NCBI GenBank assembly: GCA_046483315.1
Contig: JAWODJ010000057.1
Coordinates: 1 to 64,000, forward strand
Direction: 5' to 3'
DNA length: 64,000 nt
From: PXAP01 sp046483315
Lineage (GTDB): Bacteria; Bacteroidota; Bacteroidia; Bacteroidales; PUMT01
In this document: piece by piece, positions 1-7,457 of the stretch
Layout of the letters: every line of letters begins with the position of its first letter
How positions within the stretch are numbered: position 1 is the first letter of the stretch
Program-made: the position numbers and the translations under genes
The notes under the pieces: model-generated
Databases searched by the model: none
Told to the model about the DNA's origin: nothing
The model's input: only the letters and a program-made list of their open reading frames with translations

Positions 1-138
1 AAGCTGAATGTATTTGCCCTGGACATCGCATACCTTGTCCCCGTTTACCGCACCAATCCACTGGCCAATACACTAAGATTCTCACTTGCATTCGATTTTG
101 AGGCGCTCCGAAGAAGCAGTCCTGATGAAGCACTCTGA
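1..138 (+). CDS. porV: PorV C-terminus (T9SS outer-membrane protein), partial
   Basis: The first 45 codons of the window stay open and end in TGA at 136-138; the 5' part lies outside. The peptide contains AYLVPVYRTNPLANTLRFSL followed by AFDF, which I recognise as the closing beta-strands of PorV (LptO), the outer-membrane barrel that receives type IX secretion substrates and works with the PorU sortase. The alternating hydrophobic pattern and the aromatic residue near the end fit a last barrel strand. The gene order porV then ispF also occurs in Porphyromonas, which supports the call. Only the tail is visible, so completeness and the presence of porU upstream cannot be judged. Confidence 0.72.
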   Translation, partial: KLNVFALDIAYLVPVYRTNPLANTLRFSLAFDFEALRRSSPDEAL

Positions 139-555
139 TAAAATATACAGATCCGGATGAAACCCCCATCAGCCTTCGGCAGACAAAATAAAATGAACAA
201 ACCATGCGGGTTCCATACGTTTGAAACACTGAATATGCATTAGATGCAAAATATAATTTACTGATTATTAAATTGATTAACCTAATTTGTACGTATGAAT
301 CATCCATGTGCCAGGTCACACAAAAAGGCATGAAAGTCACATCTGGCAAATATTTTAAAATGATCAATATATTGCATGTGAGTTCGACCGAAGGTCAATA
401 AAGCATGGATGATTGACTTTGTCGATCTCACATGCACTAAGATTTACTTATAGCAATATAAATCAGATGTGACATTCATGGATTGAAAAGCAAAATATCC
501 GAATCATGAATTATTAACACATTGTTAAACTGATTGCTAACTATACTTTATACGA
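139..555. other. Non-coding spacer porV-ispF (417 bp)
   Basis: No convincing reading frame occurs here on either strand. The first 150 bases are AT-rich without obvious structure. The middle (309-480) holds a nested set of inverted repeats, listed separately. Just before ispF, TTG at 522-524 and TACTTTAT at 544-551 loosely resemble a Bacteroidota promoter, but the -7 box would lie only about 5 nt from the start codon, so I do not call it. Confidence 0.6.
309..480. repeat. Nested inverted-repeat structure
   Basis: Three sets of arms are visible. The outer arms 329-345 and 464-480 are complementary at 16 of 17 positions (CATGAAAGTCACATCTG against CAGATGTGACATTCATG). The inner arms 373-388 and 421-436 match at 15 of 16 (TGCATGTGAGTTCGAC against GTCGATCTCACATGCA). 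The inner stem continues through 391-399 with 412-420, leaving a loop of about 12 nt. A local pair TGCCAG (309-314) with CTGGCA (343-348) offers an alternative fold on the left side. It could be a MITE or REP-like element, a structured RNA, or a complex transcription end after porV. No U-tract follows, so a simple intrinsic terminator is unlikely. Confidence 0.7.
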
Positions 556-1035
556 ATGAAGCTCAGAACGGGCATAGGTTATGATGTACATCAGCTAGTT
601 CACGGCAAAAAGCTGATAATAGGAGGTATTGAGATACCTCATGAAAAAGGGTGCCTGGCATATTCTGACGGCGATATATTGATACATGCAATTTGCGATG
701 CCCTTCTGGGGGCCGGGGGACTCGGTGATATCGGCACACATTTCCCTGATACGGATACACGGTACAGGAATATTGACAGCAGGATATTACTTGAAAAAGT
801 TAAAAAAATGATTTCACAAAAGGGGTACGAGATCTCTAACATCGATTCAGTAATATGCCTTCAAAAACCAAAAATCAAAGATTATATTTCTTCAATCCGC
901 AGCTCTTTATCCGCGATACTGAATATTGACAAAGAGGATATATCTGTTAAGGCCACAACCACAGAGAAACTGGGATTTACAGGCAGGGAGGAAGGTGTTT
1001 CTGCTTATGCCACGGTTCTGCTTGTTAAAAATTAA
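556..1035 (+). CDS. ispF: 2-C-methyl-D-erythritol 2,4-cyclodiphosphate synthase
   Basis: IspF converts 4-diphosphocytidyl-2-C-methyl-D-erythritol 2-phosphate to the cyclodiphosphate and CMP in the non-mevalonate isoprenoid pathway, in the cytosol. The 159-residue length is the family norm. The N-terminus RTGIGYDVHQL carries the zinc-binding Asp and His of the DxH motif, SDGDILIHAICDALLGA supplies the third metal-binding His, and the C-terminal part contains ATTTEKLGFTGREEG, which lines the CMP site. The ATG at 556 places the DVH motif at the usual distance from the N-terminus. It follows porV on the same strand. The isoprenoid precursors would feed the carotenoid genes at 30-34 kb as well as quinones and undecaprenol. 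Confidence 0.97.
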   Translation: MKLRTGIGYDVHQLVHGKKLIIGGIEIPHEKGCLAYSDGDILIHAICDALLGAGGLGDIGTHFPDTDTRYRNIDSRILLEKVKKMISQKGYEISNIDSVICLQKPKIKDYISSIRSSLSAILNIDKEDISVKATTTEKLGFTGREEGVSAYATVLLVKN

Positions 1036-1121
1036 TGTGTCCGGGGCCTTATTGGTGTTTGATAAAAAAATATTATTTTAGCCTGCCCAACAAGTTAATC
1101 GATATTTATTTGTGACACAAT

Positions 1122-1487
1122 ATGACTACAAAAAAAACACTGGTTCTCGGGGCAAGCCCCAATCCCATTAGATTTTCACATAAAGCCGTTAAAAGTCTTC
1201 TCAGACATGATGTTCCGGTTGTGCCGGTAGGTATTAAATCAGGTCAGATCAGCGGGCTTGATATAATAAAGGAAAGGCCGGTAATTGATGATATCCATAC
1301 AGTCACATTATATGTTGGCCCTGCGAGGCAGAAAGATTACTACTCCTATCTTTTATCACTGCATCCTAAAAGAATCATCTTCAATCCGGGCACTGAAAAC
1401 ACAGAATTTATGGAGATGGCAAAAAAAGAGGGTATTGAAGTTCTGGAGGACTGCACACTTATTATGCTTAACGCCGGAAGGTACTAG
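1122..1487 (+). CDS. CoA-binding (YccU-type) Rossmann protein
   Basis: This 121-residue protein is a stand-alone CoA_binding domain. Near the N-terminus it has the nucleotide-binding turn LVLGASPNPIRFS, then a mid-protein VTLYVGP strand and a C-terminal segment (FNPGTEN, then VLEDCTLIML) that closes the fold. The family is related to the N-terminal domain of succinyl-CoA synthetase alpha, but lone versions such as YccU have no established reaction. It lies 86 bp after ispF on the same strand and may share its transcript. It converges on the lipoprotein gene, with only 5 bp between the two stop codons. Family identity is confident; the physiological role is unknown. Confidence 0.85.
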   Translation: MTTKKTLVLGASPNPIRFSHKAVKSLLRHDVPVVPVGIKSGQISGLDIIKERPVIDDIHTVTLYVGPARQKDYYSYLLSLHPKRIIFNPGTENTEFMEMAKKEGIEVLEDCTLIMLNAGRY

Positions 1488-1492
1488 CATTT

Positions 1493-1894
1493 TTATTGTT
1501 TCTCAAATACAGCGGTATAATCATCGCTGTCTATAACGTAGCTCCAGTTGATCCTCCTGAGGTTGGACGTGGCATTACCATTACCGGATATGCGGTAACT
1601 GTTAAGGTTTGCATCACGAACTGTTTGCTGAGGTATGGTAATATTCAGGTCTGAGACATTGGCTGTCACCTCAAAACCCAGACCAAGATTTGAAAAATTA
1701 TCAATAATCACCCGGCTGCTGTCTCCGGGAAAATATTCAATTCCAACCGGAAAATTTTGTGGCCCAAAGGCATCACTCTCTTCCGTGACCCTCCAGGTAC
1801 CCTCCAGGGAGCGGGGACCAAAAATTTCTTCATCGCATGACACAATTGCCAGCAAAATAAGCGCAAGTAGAATAACCTGATTACCTCTCCGCAT
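1493..1894 (-). CDS. Putative small lipoprotein, uncharacterised
   Basis: From the ATG at 1894 the product is 133 residues with a basic start (MRRGN), a hydrophobic stretch and a lipobox-like LAIVSC followed by DEE. This predicts a lipidated, Bacteroidota-type exported lipoprotein. The mature part has GTWRVTEES, as at the start of lipocalin-like domains, followed by short alternating strands and a C-terminal aromatic strand; I see no catalytic residues. A start 27 nt upstream (1921) is possible but would overlap the hutU stop and put nine extra residues before the signal peptide. It is last in the minus-strand run of Nif3, zinc-ribbon and hutU genes. A lipocalin-like fold is inference. Confidence 0.65.
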   Translation of the reverse strand: MRRGNQVILLALILLAIVSCDEEIFGPRSLEGTWRVTEESDAFGPQNFPVGIEYFPGDSSRVIIDNFSNLGLGFEVTANVSDLNITIPQQTVRDANLNSYRISGNGNATSNLRRINWSYVIDSDDYTAVFEKQ

Positions 1895-1904
1895 TAATCC
1901 GATG

Positions 1905-3914
1905 TTAATAAAGTGATTCAATCAAACTGTCATCAACCATATTGGGCAAAGTTACATTAAGCATGGGTGTGCGTTTCATTTCGCGTTTTATGGCTGTCAC
2001 GGCACCTTCATTCCTGGCCCAGCTCCTTCTGGCAATACCATTGTTAACATCCCAGTGAAGCATCATTTCGATCCTGCGGTCAGTCTTCGGCGAACCATCA
2101 AGAACCAGTCCGAAACCGCCGTTGATAACCTCCCCCCAACCTACACCGCCACCATTGTGTATGGAAACCCATGTAGCACCACGAAAGGCATCACCTATCA
2201 CATTATGGATGGCCATATCGGCAGTGAATGCAGAACCGTCATAAATATCTGATGTTTCACGATAAGGTGAATCTGTTCCCGACACATCATGATGATCCCT
2301 GCCGATCACTACAGGAGCTGTCATCTTACCTTCACGGACAGCCCTGTTAAAAGCTCTTGCAATCCTGATACGGCCCATGGAATCTGCATAAAGTATCCTG
2401 GCCTGTGAACCAACGACCAGGTTGTTTTTGCCGGCCTCCTTAATCCAAAGAAGATTGTCCTCCAGTTGTGAACGTGTTTCGGTATCAGCAACAGATAGCA
2501 TCTCTTCCAGCACCGCTGCAGCAATCCTGTCACTCACCTCCAGGTCACACGGATCACCAGAGGTACATACCCATCGAAAAGGTCCGAAACCATAATCAAA
2601 GAAAAGAGGCCCCATAATGTCCTGCACATAAGAGGGATATTTAAAACTACCTGACGATTTGAAAACATCGGCACCTGCCCGTCCTGCCTCAAGCAGAAAT
2701 GCATTACCGTAATCCCAGAAATACATACCCCGAGAAGAAAGGATATTTACAGCATCAACATGACGTTTCAAAGATCTGTGCACATATTCGCGAAACCTGC
2801 CGGGATCAGAAACCATCATTTTATTGGCCTCATCAAAACTCAATCCGACAGGATAATAACCGCCGGCAAAGGGATTATGAAGAGAGGTCTGGTCAGATCC
2901 CATTTCAACCGGAAATTTTTCAGCAACCAGTTTCTCAAGCAGGTCAACCACATTTCCCCGGTAAGCCAGTGAGACGGCCTGTCTGTTTTGCCGGGCCGAT
3001 AAAACCCGTTTCAAAAGATCATCCAGGTCATCATGCACCTCGTCAACCCATCCCTGTGAATAACGTATCTCTGTTGCTTTAGGGTTTATTTCTGCCACCA
3101 GGCATATCCCACCTGCAATAACCGTAGCTTTGGGTTGAGCTCCCGACATACCGCCCAGTCCGCTTGTCACAAAAACCTTACCCTTAAGATCTCCGCCCTT
3201 TACACCGTCCATTCGCCTGCCTGCATTCAGCACAGTTATGGTAGTGCCGTGTACTATACCCTGCGGACCGATATACATGAAGGAGCCTGCTGTCATCTGT
3301 CCGTACTGGCTTACCCCAAGAGCATTCAGCCTCTCGTAATCCTCTTTCGAGGAATAATTGGGAATTACCATTCCATTTGTGACAACGACCCTTGGAGCAT
3401 CTTCGTGTGAAGGGAAGAGTCCGAGCGGATGCCCGGAGTAGATTACCAGGGTCTGTTTGTCAGTCATCACGGCAAGATATTGCATGGTAAGAAGATACTG
3501 AGCCCAGTTCTGGAAAACTGCTCCGTTACCGCCATATGTTATCAGCTCATAAGGATGCTGGGCCACGGTATTATCAAGATTATTGCTCAACATGAGCATA
3601 ACGGCTGCAGCATGAACCGACCTGTGGGGATACTCATTTATACTTCTTGCCTTTATTTCATAAGAAGGCCTGAAACGGTACATGTAGATTCTGCCATACT
3701 CATCCAGTTCAGCCGCAAACTCGGCTGCAAGAATTTTATGATGGTGCGGTTTAAAATACCGTAGAGCATTTCTGATGGCAAGCCTTTTTTCTCCTGCATT
3801 AAGAACTTCCTTCCTGCCGGGAGCGTGATTGACATTCGGATTATATGAGGGCACAGGAGGAAGATCATCGGGAATTCCCTGAAGAACAGCTTTTTTAAAC
3901 TCTTCCTGAGTCAT
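1905..3914 (-). CDS. hutU: Urocanate hydratase (long form)
   Basis: HutU adds water to urocanate to give 4-imidazolone-5-propionate, the second step of histidine degradation, using tightly bound NAD+ as an electrophile. At 669 residues this is the long, eukaryote-like form rather than the roughly 557-residue Pseudomonas form. Recognisable blocks are GGNGAVFQNWAQY, VVVTNGMVIPNYS, VCTSGDPCDLE (the region of the active-site Cys), PVVIGRDHHD and the glycine-rich HNGGGVGWGEVINGG. No other hut gene (hutH, hutI, hutG or ftcD) is present in the window. It sits 25 bp after the zinc-ribbon gene on the same strand, so it is probably co-transcribed with unrelated housekeeping genes. Confidence 0.95.
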   Translation of the reverse strand: MTQEEFKKAVLQGIPDDLPPVPSYNPNVNHAPGRKEVLNAGEKRLAIRNALRYFKPHHHKILAAEFAAELDEYGRIYMYRFRPSYEIKARSINEYPHRSVHAAAVMLMLSNNLDNTVAQHPYELITYGGNGAVFQNWAQYLLTMQYLAVMTDKQTLVIYSGHPLGLFPSHEDAPRVVVTNGMVIPNYSSKEDYERLNALGVSQYGQMTAGSFMYIGPQGIVHGTTITVLNAGRRMDGVKGGDLKGKVFVTSGLGGMSGAQPKATVIAGGICLVAEINPKATEIRYSQGWVDEVHDDLDDLLKRVLSARQNRQAVSLAYRGNVVDLLEKLVAEKFPVEMGSDQTSLHNPFAGGYYPVGLSFDEANKMMVSDPGRFREYVHRSLKRHVDAVNILSSRGMYFWDYGNAFLLEAGRAGADVFKSSGSFKYPSYVQDIMGPLFFDYGFGPFRWVCTSGDPCDLEVSDRIAAAVLEEMLSVADTETRSQLEDNLLWIKEAGKNNLVVGSQARILYADSMGRIRIARAFNRAVREGKMTAPVVIGRDHHDVSGTDSPYRETSDIYDGSAFTADMAIHNVIGDAFRGATWVSIHNGGGVGWGEVINGGFGLVLDGSPKTDRRIEMMLHWDVNNGIARRSWARNEGAVTAIKREMKRTPMLNVTLPNMVDDSLIESLY

Positions 3915-3939
3915 TATGTTGGATAATGTTTTAGCGGAT

Positions 3940-4719
3940 TTACTCCTTGCTGCTGTCCGGGTTCATTATTTCACTGTCAACCAGTATCCGGCCGCAATAC
4001 TCACACACTATGATCTTCTTTCTTGATTTTATATCCAGCTGGCGCTGGGGGGGTATCTTGTTAAAACAACCACCACAGGCATCCCTTTCTACCGGAACAA
4101 CGGCAAGGCCGTTCCTTGCATTCTTTCTGATTCTTCTGTACGCGGTTACCAGGCGATCCTCAATAAGAGATGATATATCCTCTGAGCGCTTCCGGAGATC
4201 CTCTTCCTCTTTCTGCGTTTCTGAAATAATGCTGTTCAGCTCATTCTTTTTTTCTTCCAGGTCACCCGAACGTTCATCCAGCAAAGCCCTGGATTCAGCT
4301 TCCAGTTGTTTCTTCTCCTCCAGCTCCTGTGAGAATTCCCTGATCCTTTTTTCTGAGAGTTCAATTTCCAGTGTCTGAAACTCTATCTCCTTTGAGAGTG
4401 AATCATATTCCCTGTTATTCCTTACATTCATCTGCTGTTCCTGGTATTTCTTTATCAGTGCCTGTGAGTCTACAATCTCATTCTTTTTCTTCTGCACCGA
4501 ATCTTCAAGAACCTTCATCTCCTCCTGAATATTTGAAAGCCTGGTTTGCAAACCGGCAATTTCATCCTCAAGGTCCTGTACCTCAAGAGGCAGCTCTCCC
4601 CTTAAAATTTTGATCTTATCAATTTCGGAATCTATAAGTTGCATTTCGTACAGAAGCCTTAATTTATCTTCTGTCGTACGTTCTGCCACTTCCTGTGCTT
4701 TTTTGGTGTCGCTTGTCAT
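3940..4719 (-). CDS. Coiled-coil C4 zinc-ribbon protein
   Basis: The 259-residue protein is almost entirely charged coiled coil from about residue 20 to 190. It ends in a zinc ribbon with two CxxC pairs: CGGC, about 24 residues, then CEYC. This is the architecture of the DUF164 zinc-ribbon family (HP0958/CdsZ-like), proposed to bind nucleic acid or act as a chaperone-like adaptor. It starts 6 bp after the end of the Nif3-like gene, and this pair is a common neighbourhood in bacteria, so a joint function is plausible though undefined. The product should be cytosolic since no signal peptide is present. Family assignment is firm and function uncertain. Confidence 0.88.
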   Translation of the reverse strand: MTSDTKKAQEVAERTTEDKLRLLYEMQLIDSEIDKIKILRGELPLEVQDLEDEIAGLQTRLSNIQEEMKVLEDSVQKKKNEIVDSQALIKKYQEQQMNVRNNREYDSLSKEIEFQTLEIELSEKRIREFSQELEEKKQLEAESRALLDERSGDLEEKKNELNSIISETQKEEEDLRKRSEDISSLIEDRLVTAYRRIRKNARNGLAVVPVERDACGGCFNKIPPQRQLDIKSRKKIIVCEYCGRILVDSEIMNPDSSKE

Positions 4720-4725
4720 AGACTT

Positions 4726-5820
4726 TTAAAAATAGTGAACGGGATTAGTATTTACTTTCGAAAAATGAACTGCAAAGTTAGGGATTTTTTTTGTAAGTAA
4801 CTCATAAAATATCTCAACTGTAAACTGTTCACTTTCAAAATGGCCTATATCGGCAATCATCATATCAGCATCTGCTGCAAAAAAATCATGATACTTAAAG
4901 TCGCCTGACACATATACATCGGCTCCTTTTGCCCTGGCATTGCCAATTAATGAACTTCCGCTACCACCACATGCGGCCACTCTTGTAATCTTTTTCGAAG
5001 GCAGCCTGGTATGGCGGATAGTGTTCACGTTGAATATTTTCTTCAACAATTCAAGAAAATCAGCGGCTTCCAAAGGTTTTTTCATATCGCCTGCAATTCC
5101 TGTTCCACCCCTCTCCCATCTGTTATGAAGCGGATAGATATCATAAGCAACCTCCTCGTATGGATGGGCACTGATCAGACTCTCCAGTATCCTTCTTTCC
5201 AGAAACTCTGGATAAATGGTTTCCACACGGATTTCATTCTCAAAATGGATGCTGCCGGCACTGCCTGAAAAAGGGCTGGTATTTTCCGATCCCCTGAAGG
5301 TGCCTTCTCCTTCTATATTAAAGCTGCACCGGTCATATTCGCCGATATGCCCCGCACCTGCATTAAAGAGTGATTCCCTGACTTTTGCTGCATGATCCTT
5401 TGGAACAAAGACTGCAAGCTTCCTGAGCATATTACCGGCAGGCAACAGTATCTCAGAATTTACAAGACCCAGTTTCTCAGATATCCTGCTGCTTACACCG
5501 CCCCATACACGGTCGATATTGGTATGGGCTGAATAGAGGGCAATATTGTTTTTTACCGCTTTCAGAACTACACGCTCCGGAAAGCTGCTTCCCGTCAGCT
5601 TTTTCAGTCCCCCGAAAATTACCGGGTGATGCGATATAATCAATCCGGCACCAATACCTGCTGCTTCATCAATCACATCTTCAGTCACATCCAGACACAG
5701 TAGAGCTGAGTCCACAACACTCTCCCTCCGACCGACCTGCAGTCCGCTGTTATCATATGACTCCTGCATGGAAGGAGGTGCAAAGTCTTCCAGTATGGCA
5801 ATAATATCCTTTATCTGCAT
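4726..5820 (-). CDS. Nif3-like dinuclear metal-centre protein
   Basis: This is a 364-residue member of the Nif3/YbgI family (GTP cyclohydrolase I type 2-like), which forms toroidal hexamers with two metal ions per subunit. Metal-binding motifs are ISHHPVIFGG near residue 65, AHTNID near residue 98, and ADIGHFESEQ near the C-terminus. The length shows the longer form, in which a CutA/PII-like domain is inserted between the two halves. Here that is about residues 130-235, containing FVPKDHAAKVRESLFNAGAG. The catalytic role of the family is not settled. It is the first gene of the minus-strand run continuing through the zinc-ribbon gene (6 bp gap), hutU and the lipoprotein. Confidence 0.92.
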   Translation of the reverse strand: MQIKDIIAILEDFAPPSMQESYDNSGLQVGRRESVVDSALLCLDVTEDVIDEAAGIGAGLIISHHPVIFGGLKKLTGSSFPERVVLKAVKNNIALYSAHTNIDRVWGGVSSRISEKLGLVNSEILLPAGNMLRKLAVFVPKDHAAKVRESLFNAGAGHIGEYDRCSFNIEGEGTFRGSENTSPFSGSAGSIHFENEIRVETIYPEFLERRILESLISAHPYEEVAYDIYPLHNRWERGGTGIAGDMKKPLEAADFLELLKKIFNVNTIRHTRLPSKKITRVAACGGSGSSLIGNARAKGADVYVSGDFKYHDFFAADADMMIADIGHFESEQFTVEIFYELLTKKIPNFAVHFSKVNTNPVHYF

Positions 5821-5980
5821 AATTGCTTAATTTAAGCTTTTCGGTATTAACCATGATCCTGACCCATTCGCAGGATATATGCCGGTCTGCCATATATAAA
5901 GAACCTGCCTGGATGTATATTCATCCGGACAGTCAGTATGATAAATAATGGCACCAATGTAACTCAGGCCGGCAGTATTA

Positions 5981-6316
5981 TCAGAGGCCTTCTTTGATTT
6001 CAATCAGTTTATCCCTTACATTTTTCAGAATCTTCACTATCTCAAGGTTTTTAACCGTGTCCTCCCTGTTCTCTTTTATCTTCTTTTTTGCCCCTTTGAG
6101 GGTCATCCCCCTGGATTTTACCAGCTCATGAATCAGGTAAAAATTGTCTATATCTTCAATCGTAAAAAAACGGTTGCCCTTTTTGTTCTTTTTAGGTTTT
6201 ATGATGTCAAACTCTTTTTCCCAGTATCTTATAAGAGAAGCGTTTACATTGAACATATCTGCTATTTCTCCGATGGAGTAATACAACTTTTCAACCTTTT
6301 TTTCCTTGTACGGCAC
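5981..6316 (-). CDS. MerR-family transcriptional regulator
   Basis: A 111-residue DNA-binding protein with a MerR winged helix-turn-helix: YYSIGEIADMFNVNASLIRYWEKEF forms helix-turn-helix 1, and GNRFFTIEDIDNF leads into the wing. A short lysine-rich helix follows (RGMTLKGAKKKIKENRED) and then a dimerisation coil. There is no C-terminal effector or metal-binding domain and no Cys cluster, so it is not a metal sensor. It follows the M23 endopeptidase gene by 11 bp on the same strand. The order M23 peptidase, MerR, divergent alaS is one I associate with Bacteroidota chromosomes. Its target is unknown; control of envelope genes is inference from the neighbour. Confidence 0.88.
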   Translation of the reverse strand: MPYKEKKVEKLYYSIGEIADMFNVNASLIRYWEKEFDIIKPKKNKKGNRFFTIEDIDNFYLIHELVKSRGMTLKGAKKKIKENREDTVKNLEIVKILKNVRDKLIEIKEGL

Positions 6317-6327
6317 TGTAAATAAGG

Positions 6328-7308
6328 TTAGTAACCCATAAACGATCCACCCTGCATTGACATTTCTATCATTGCGTCAAACTCTTCGGGAGAAATGTCC
6401 CCATAAAAGTAGTTGATCGGATTAATGGGACGGTTGTTTTGTTTTACTTCATAATGCAGATGCGGGGCTGTCGAGGCACCGGTGTTTCCAACAAGGCCAA
6501 TAACATCACCGCGCTTTACCTCCTGTCCGCGCCGCACCAGCACCTCATCCAGGTGCCCGTAAAGGGTCTTGTAGCCATAACCGTGGTCAATTTCTATAAA
6601 GGTGCCATAATCCCTTCTCGCCTTTGAGATCACTATCCTCGACACCACACCGTTTCCCGTGGCATATACATCAGTTCCGCGTGGAGCCGTAAAGTCCATT
6701 CCTGAATGATGCATCCTGATCTTATATATCGGATGGATGCGCATCCCGAAATAACCGCCTATCCGTCTGATATCCCTTATTGCAACAGGCTGAATAGACG
6801 GTATACTTGCCAGCATATCTTCTTTGTTGAGGGCCAGTTCAACAACTTCATCATATGATGTGGACTGTACGTAAAGCTGTTTTTTGAGTATATCAAGCCT
6901 TTTCGTAGTTTCAATTATCAGGTCGCTGTTTTCATATCCCTCCAGCTCGGAGTAACGGTTCACCCCTCCAAAACCCGCCGTCCTGATAGATTTAGGAATC
7001 GGTTCGGCATTAAAAACGATCCTGTAGATATTATCATCCCGGTTCTGAATATCATCAAGCACATAACTTACATGATCCAGCTGTTTGTTGAGTATCTCGT
7101 ATTGTATGCTGAGCTGATTAACTTCACGCTTAAGGATCCTTTCCTTCGGCAAATCAAAAAAATGGCTGAATACAAGAAAATATACAACCGCAATTACAAC
7201 ACTTGCAGAAAAATAGGTAAGAAAATTGATAAATCTATCCCTGAAAGTATGATTTATCCGGTCATACTGAAGCGACTCCGGATTAAACTTGTATTTTTCT
7301 TTTGCCAT
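6328..7308 (-). CDS. M23-family murein endopeptidase, membrane anchored
   Basis: A 326-residue LytM/M23 zinc endopeptidase, expected to cleave peptidoglycan cross-links or regulate other hydrolases in the periplasm. An uncleaved membrane segment (roughly residues 28-50, FLTYFSASVVIAVVYFLVF) anchors the N-terminus, followed by a coiled coil (60-100) and a linker. The catalytic domain has the zinc ligands in HHSGMDFTAPRGTDV (HxxxD) and the HLH of TAPHLHYEV, plus GYGYKTLYGHL with the active-site His. All key residues are present, so it should be active. A strong promoter match lies 46 bp upstream, and merR follows 11 bp downstream. Confidence 0.94.
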   Translation of the reverse strand: MAKEKYKFNPESLQYDRINHTFRDRFINFLTYFSASVVIAVVYFLVFSHFFDLPKERILKREVNQLSIQYEILNKQLDHVSYVLDDIQNRDDNIYRIVFNAEPIPKSIRTAGFGGVNRYSELEGYENSDLIIETTKRLDILKKQLYVQSTSYDEVVELALNKEDMLASIPSIQPVAIRDIRRIGGYFGMRIHPIYKIRMHHSGMDFTAPRGTDVYATGNGVVSRIVISKARRDYGTFIEIDHGYGYKTLYGHLDEVLVRRGQEVKRGDVIGLVGNTGASTAPHLHYEVKQNNRPINPINYFYGDISPEEFDAMIEMSMQGGSFMGY

Positions 7309-7353
7309 AATGCTGATTTTGAAAAATATACCTGATTTTTACACACTAACCAA

Positions 7354-7384
7354 CAAATCTAAATGAAATAAACTAATTTTACAA
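7354..7384 (-). promoter_or_regulatory. Promoter of the M23-merR operon
   Basis: Read on the minus strand, TTG (7384-7382) is followed after 20 nt by TAGATTTG (7361-7354). This matches the established Bacteroidota primary sigma consensus (TTG or TTTG at -33, TAnnTTTG at -7) exactly in both boxes and in spacing. It would start transcription near 7348, giving a leader of about 40 nt before the M23 start codon. Confidence 0.72.
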
Positions 7385-7457
7385 CATGTTTTATAAAAAA
7401 AATTTGTTACAATTTAATCAAAATAACATACCCCATCTTATTATAATGTAATATTTT

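Noticed and set aside
380..390. AGTTCGACC resembling a tRNA T-arm
   Set aside because: It is part of the inner inverted repeat, and no acceptor stem, D-arm or anticodon arm can be drawn around it.
3429..3764. Plus-strand frame of 111 codons
   Set aside because: It lies wholly inside hutU on the opposite strand and shows no family motif.
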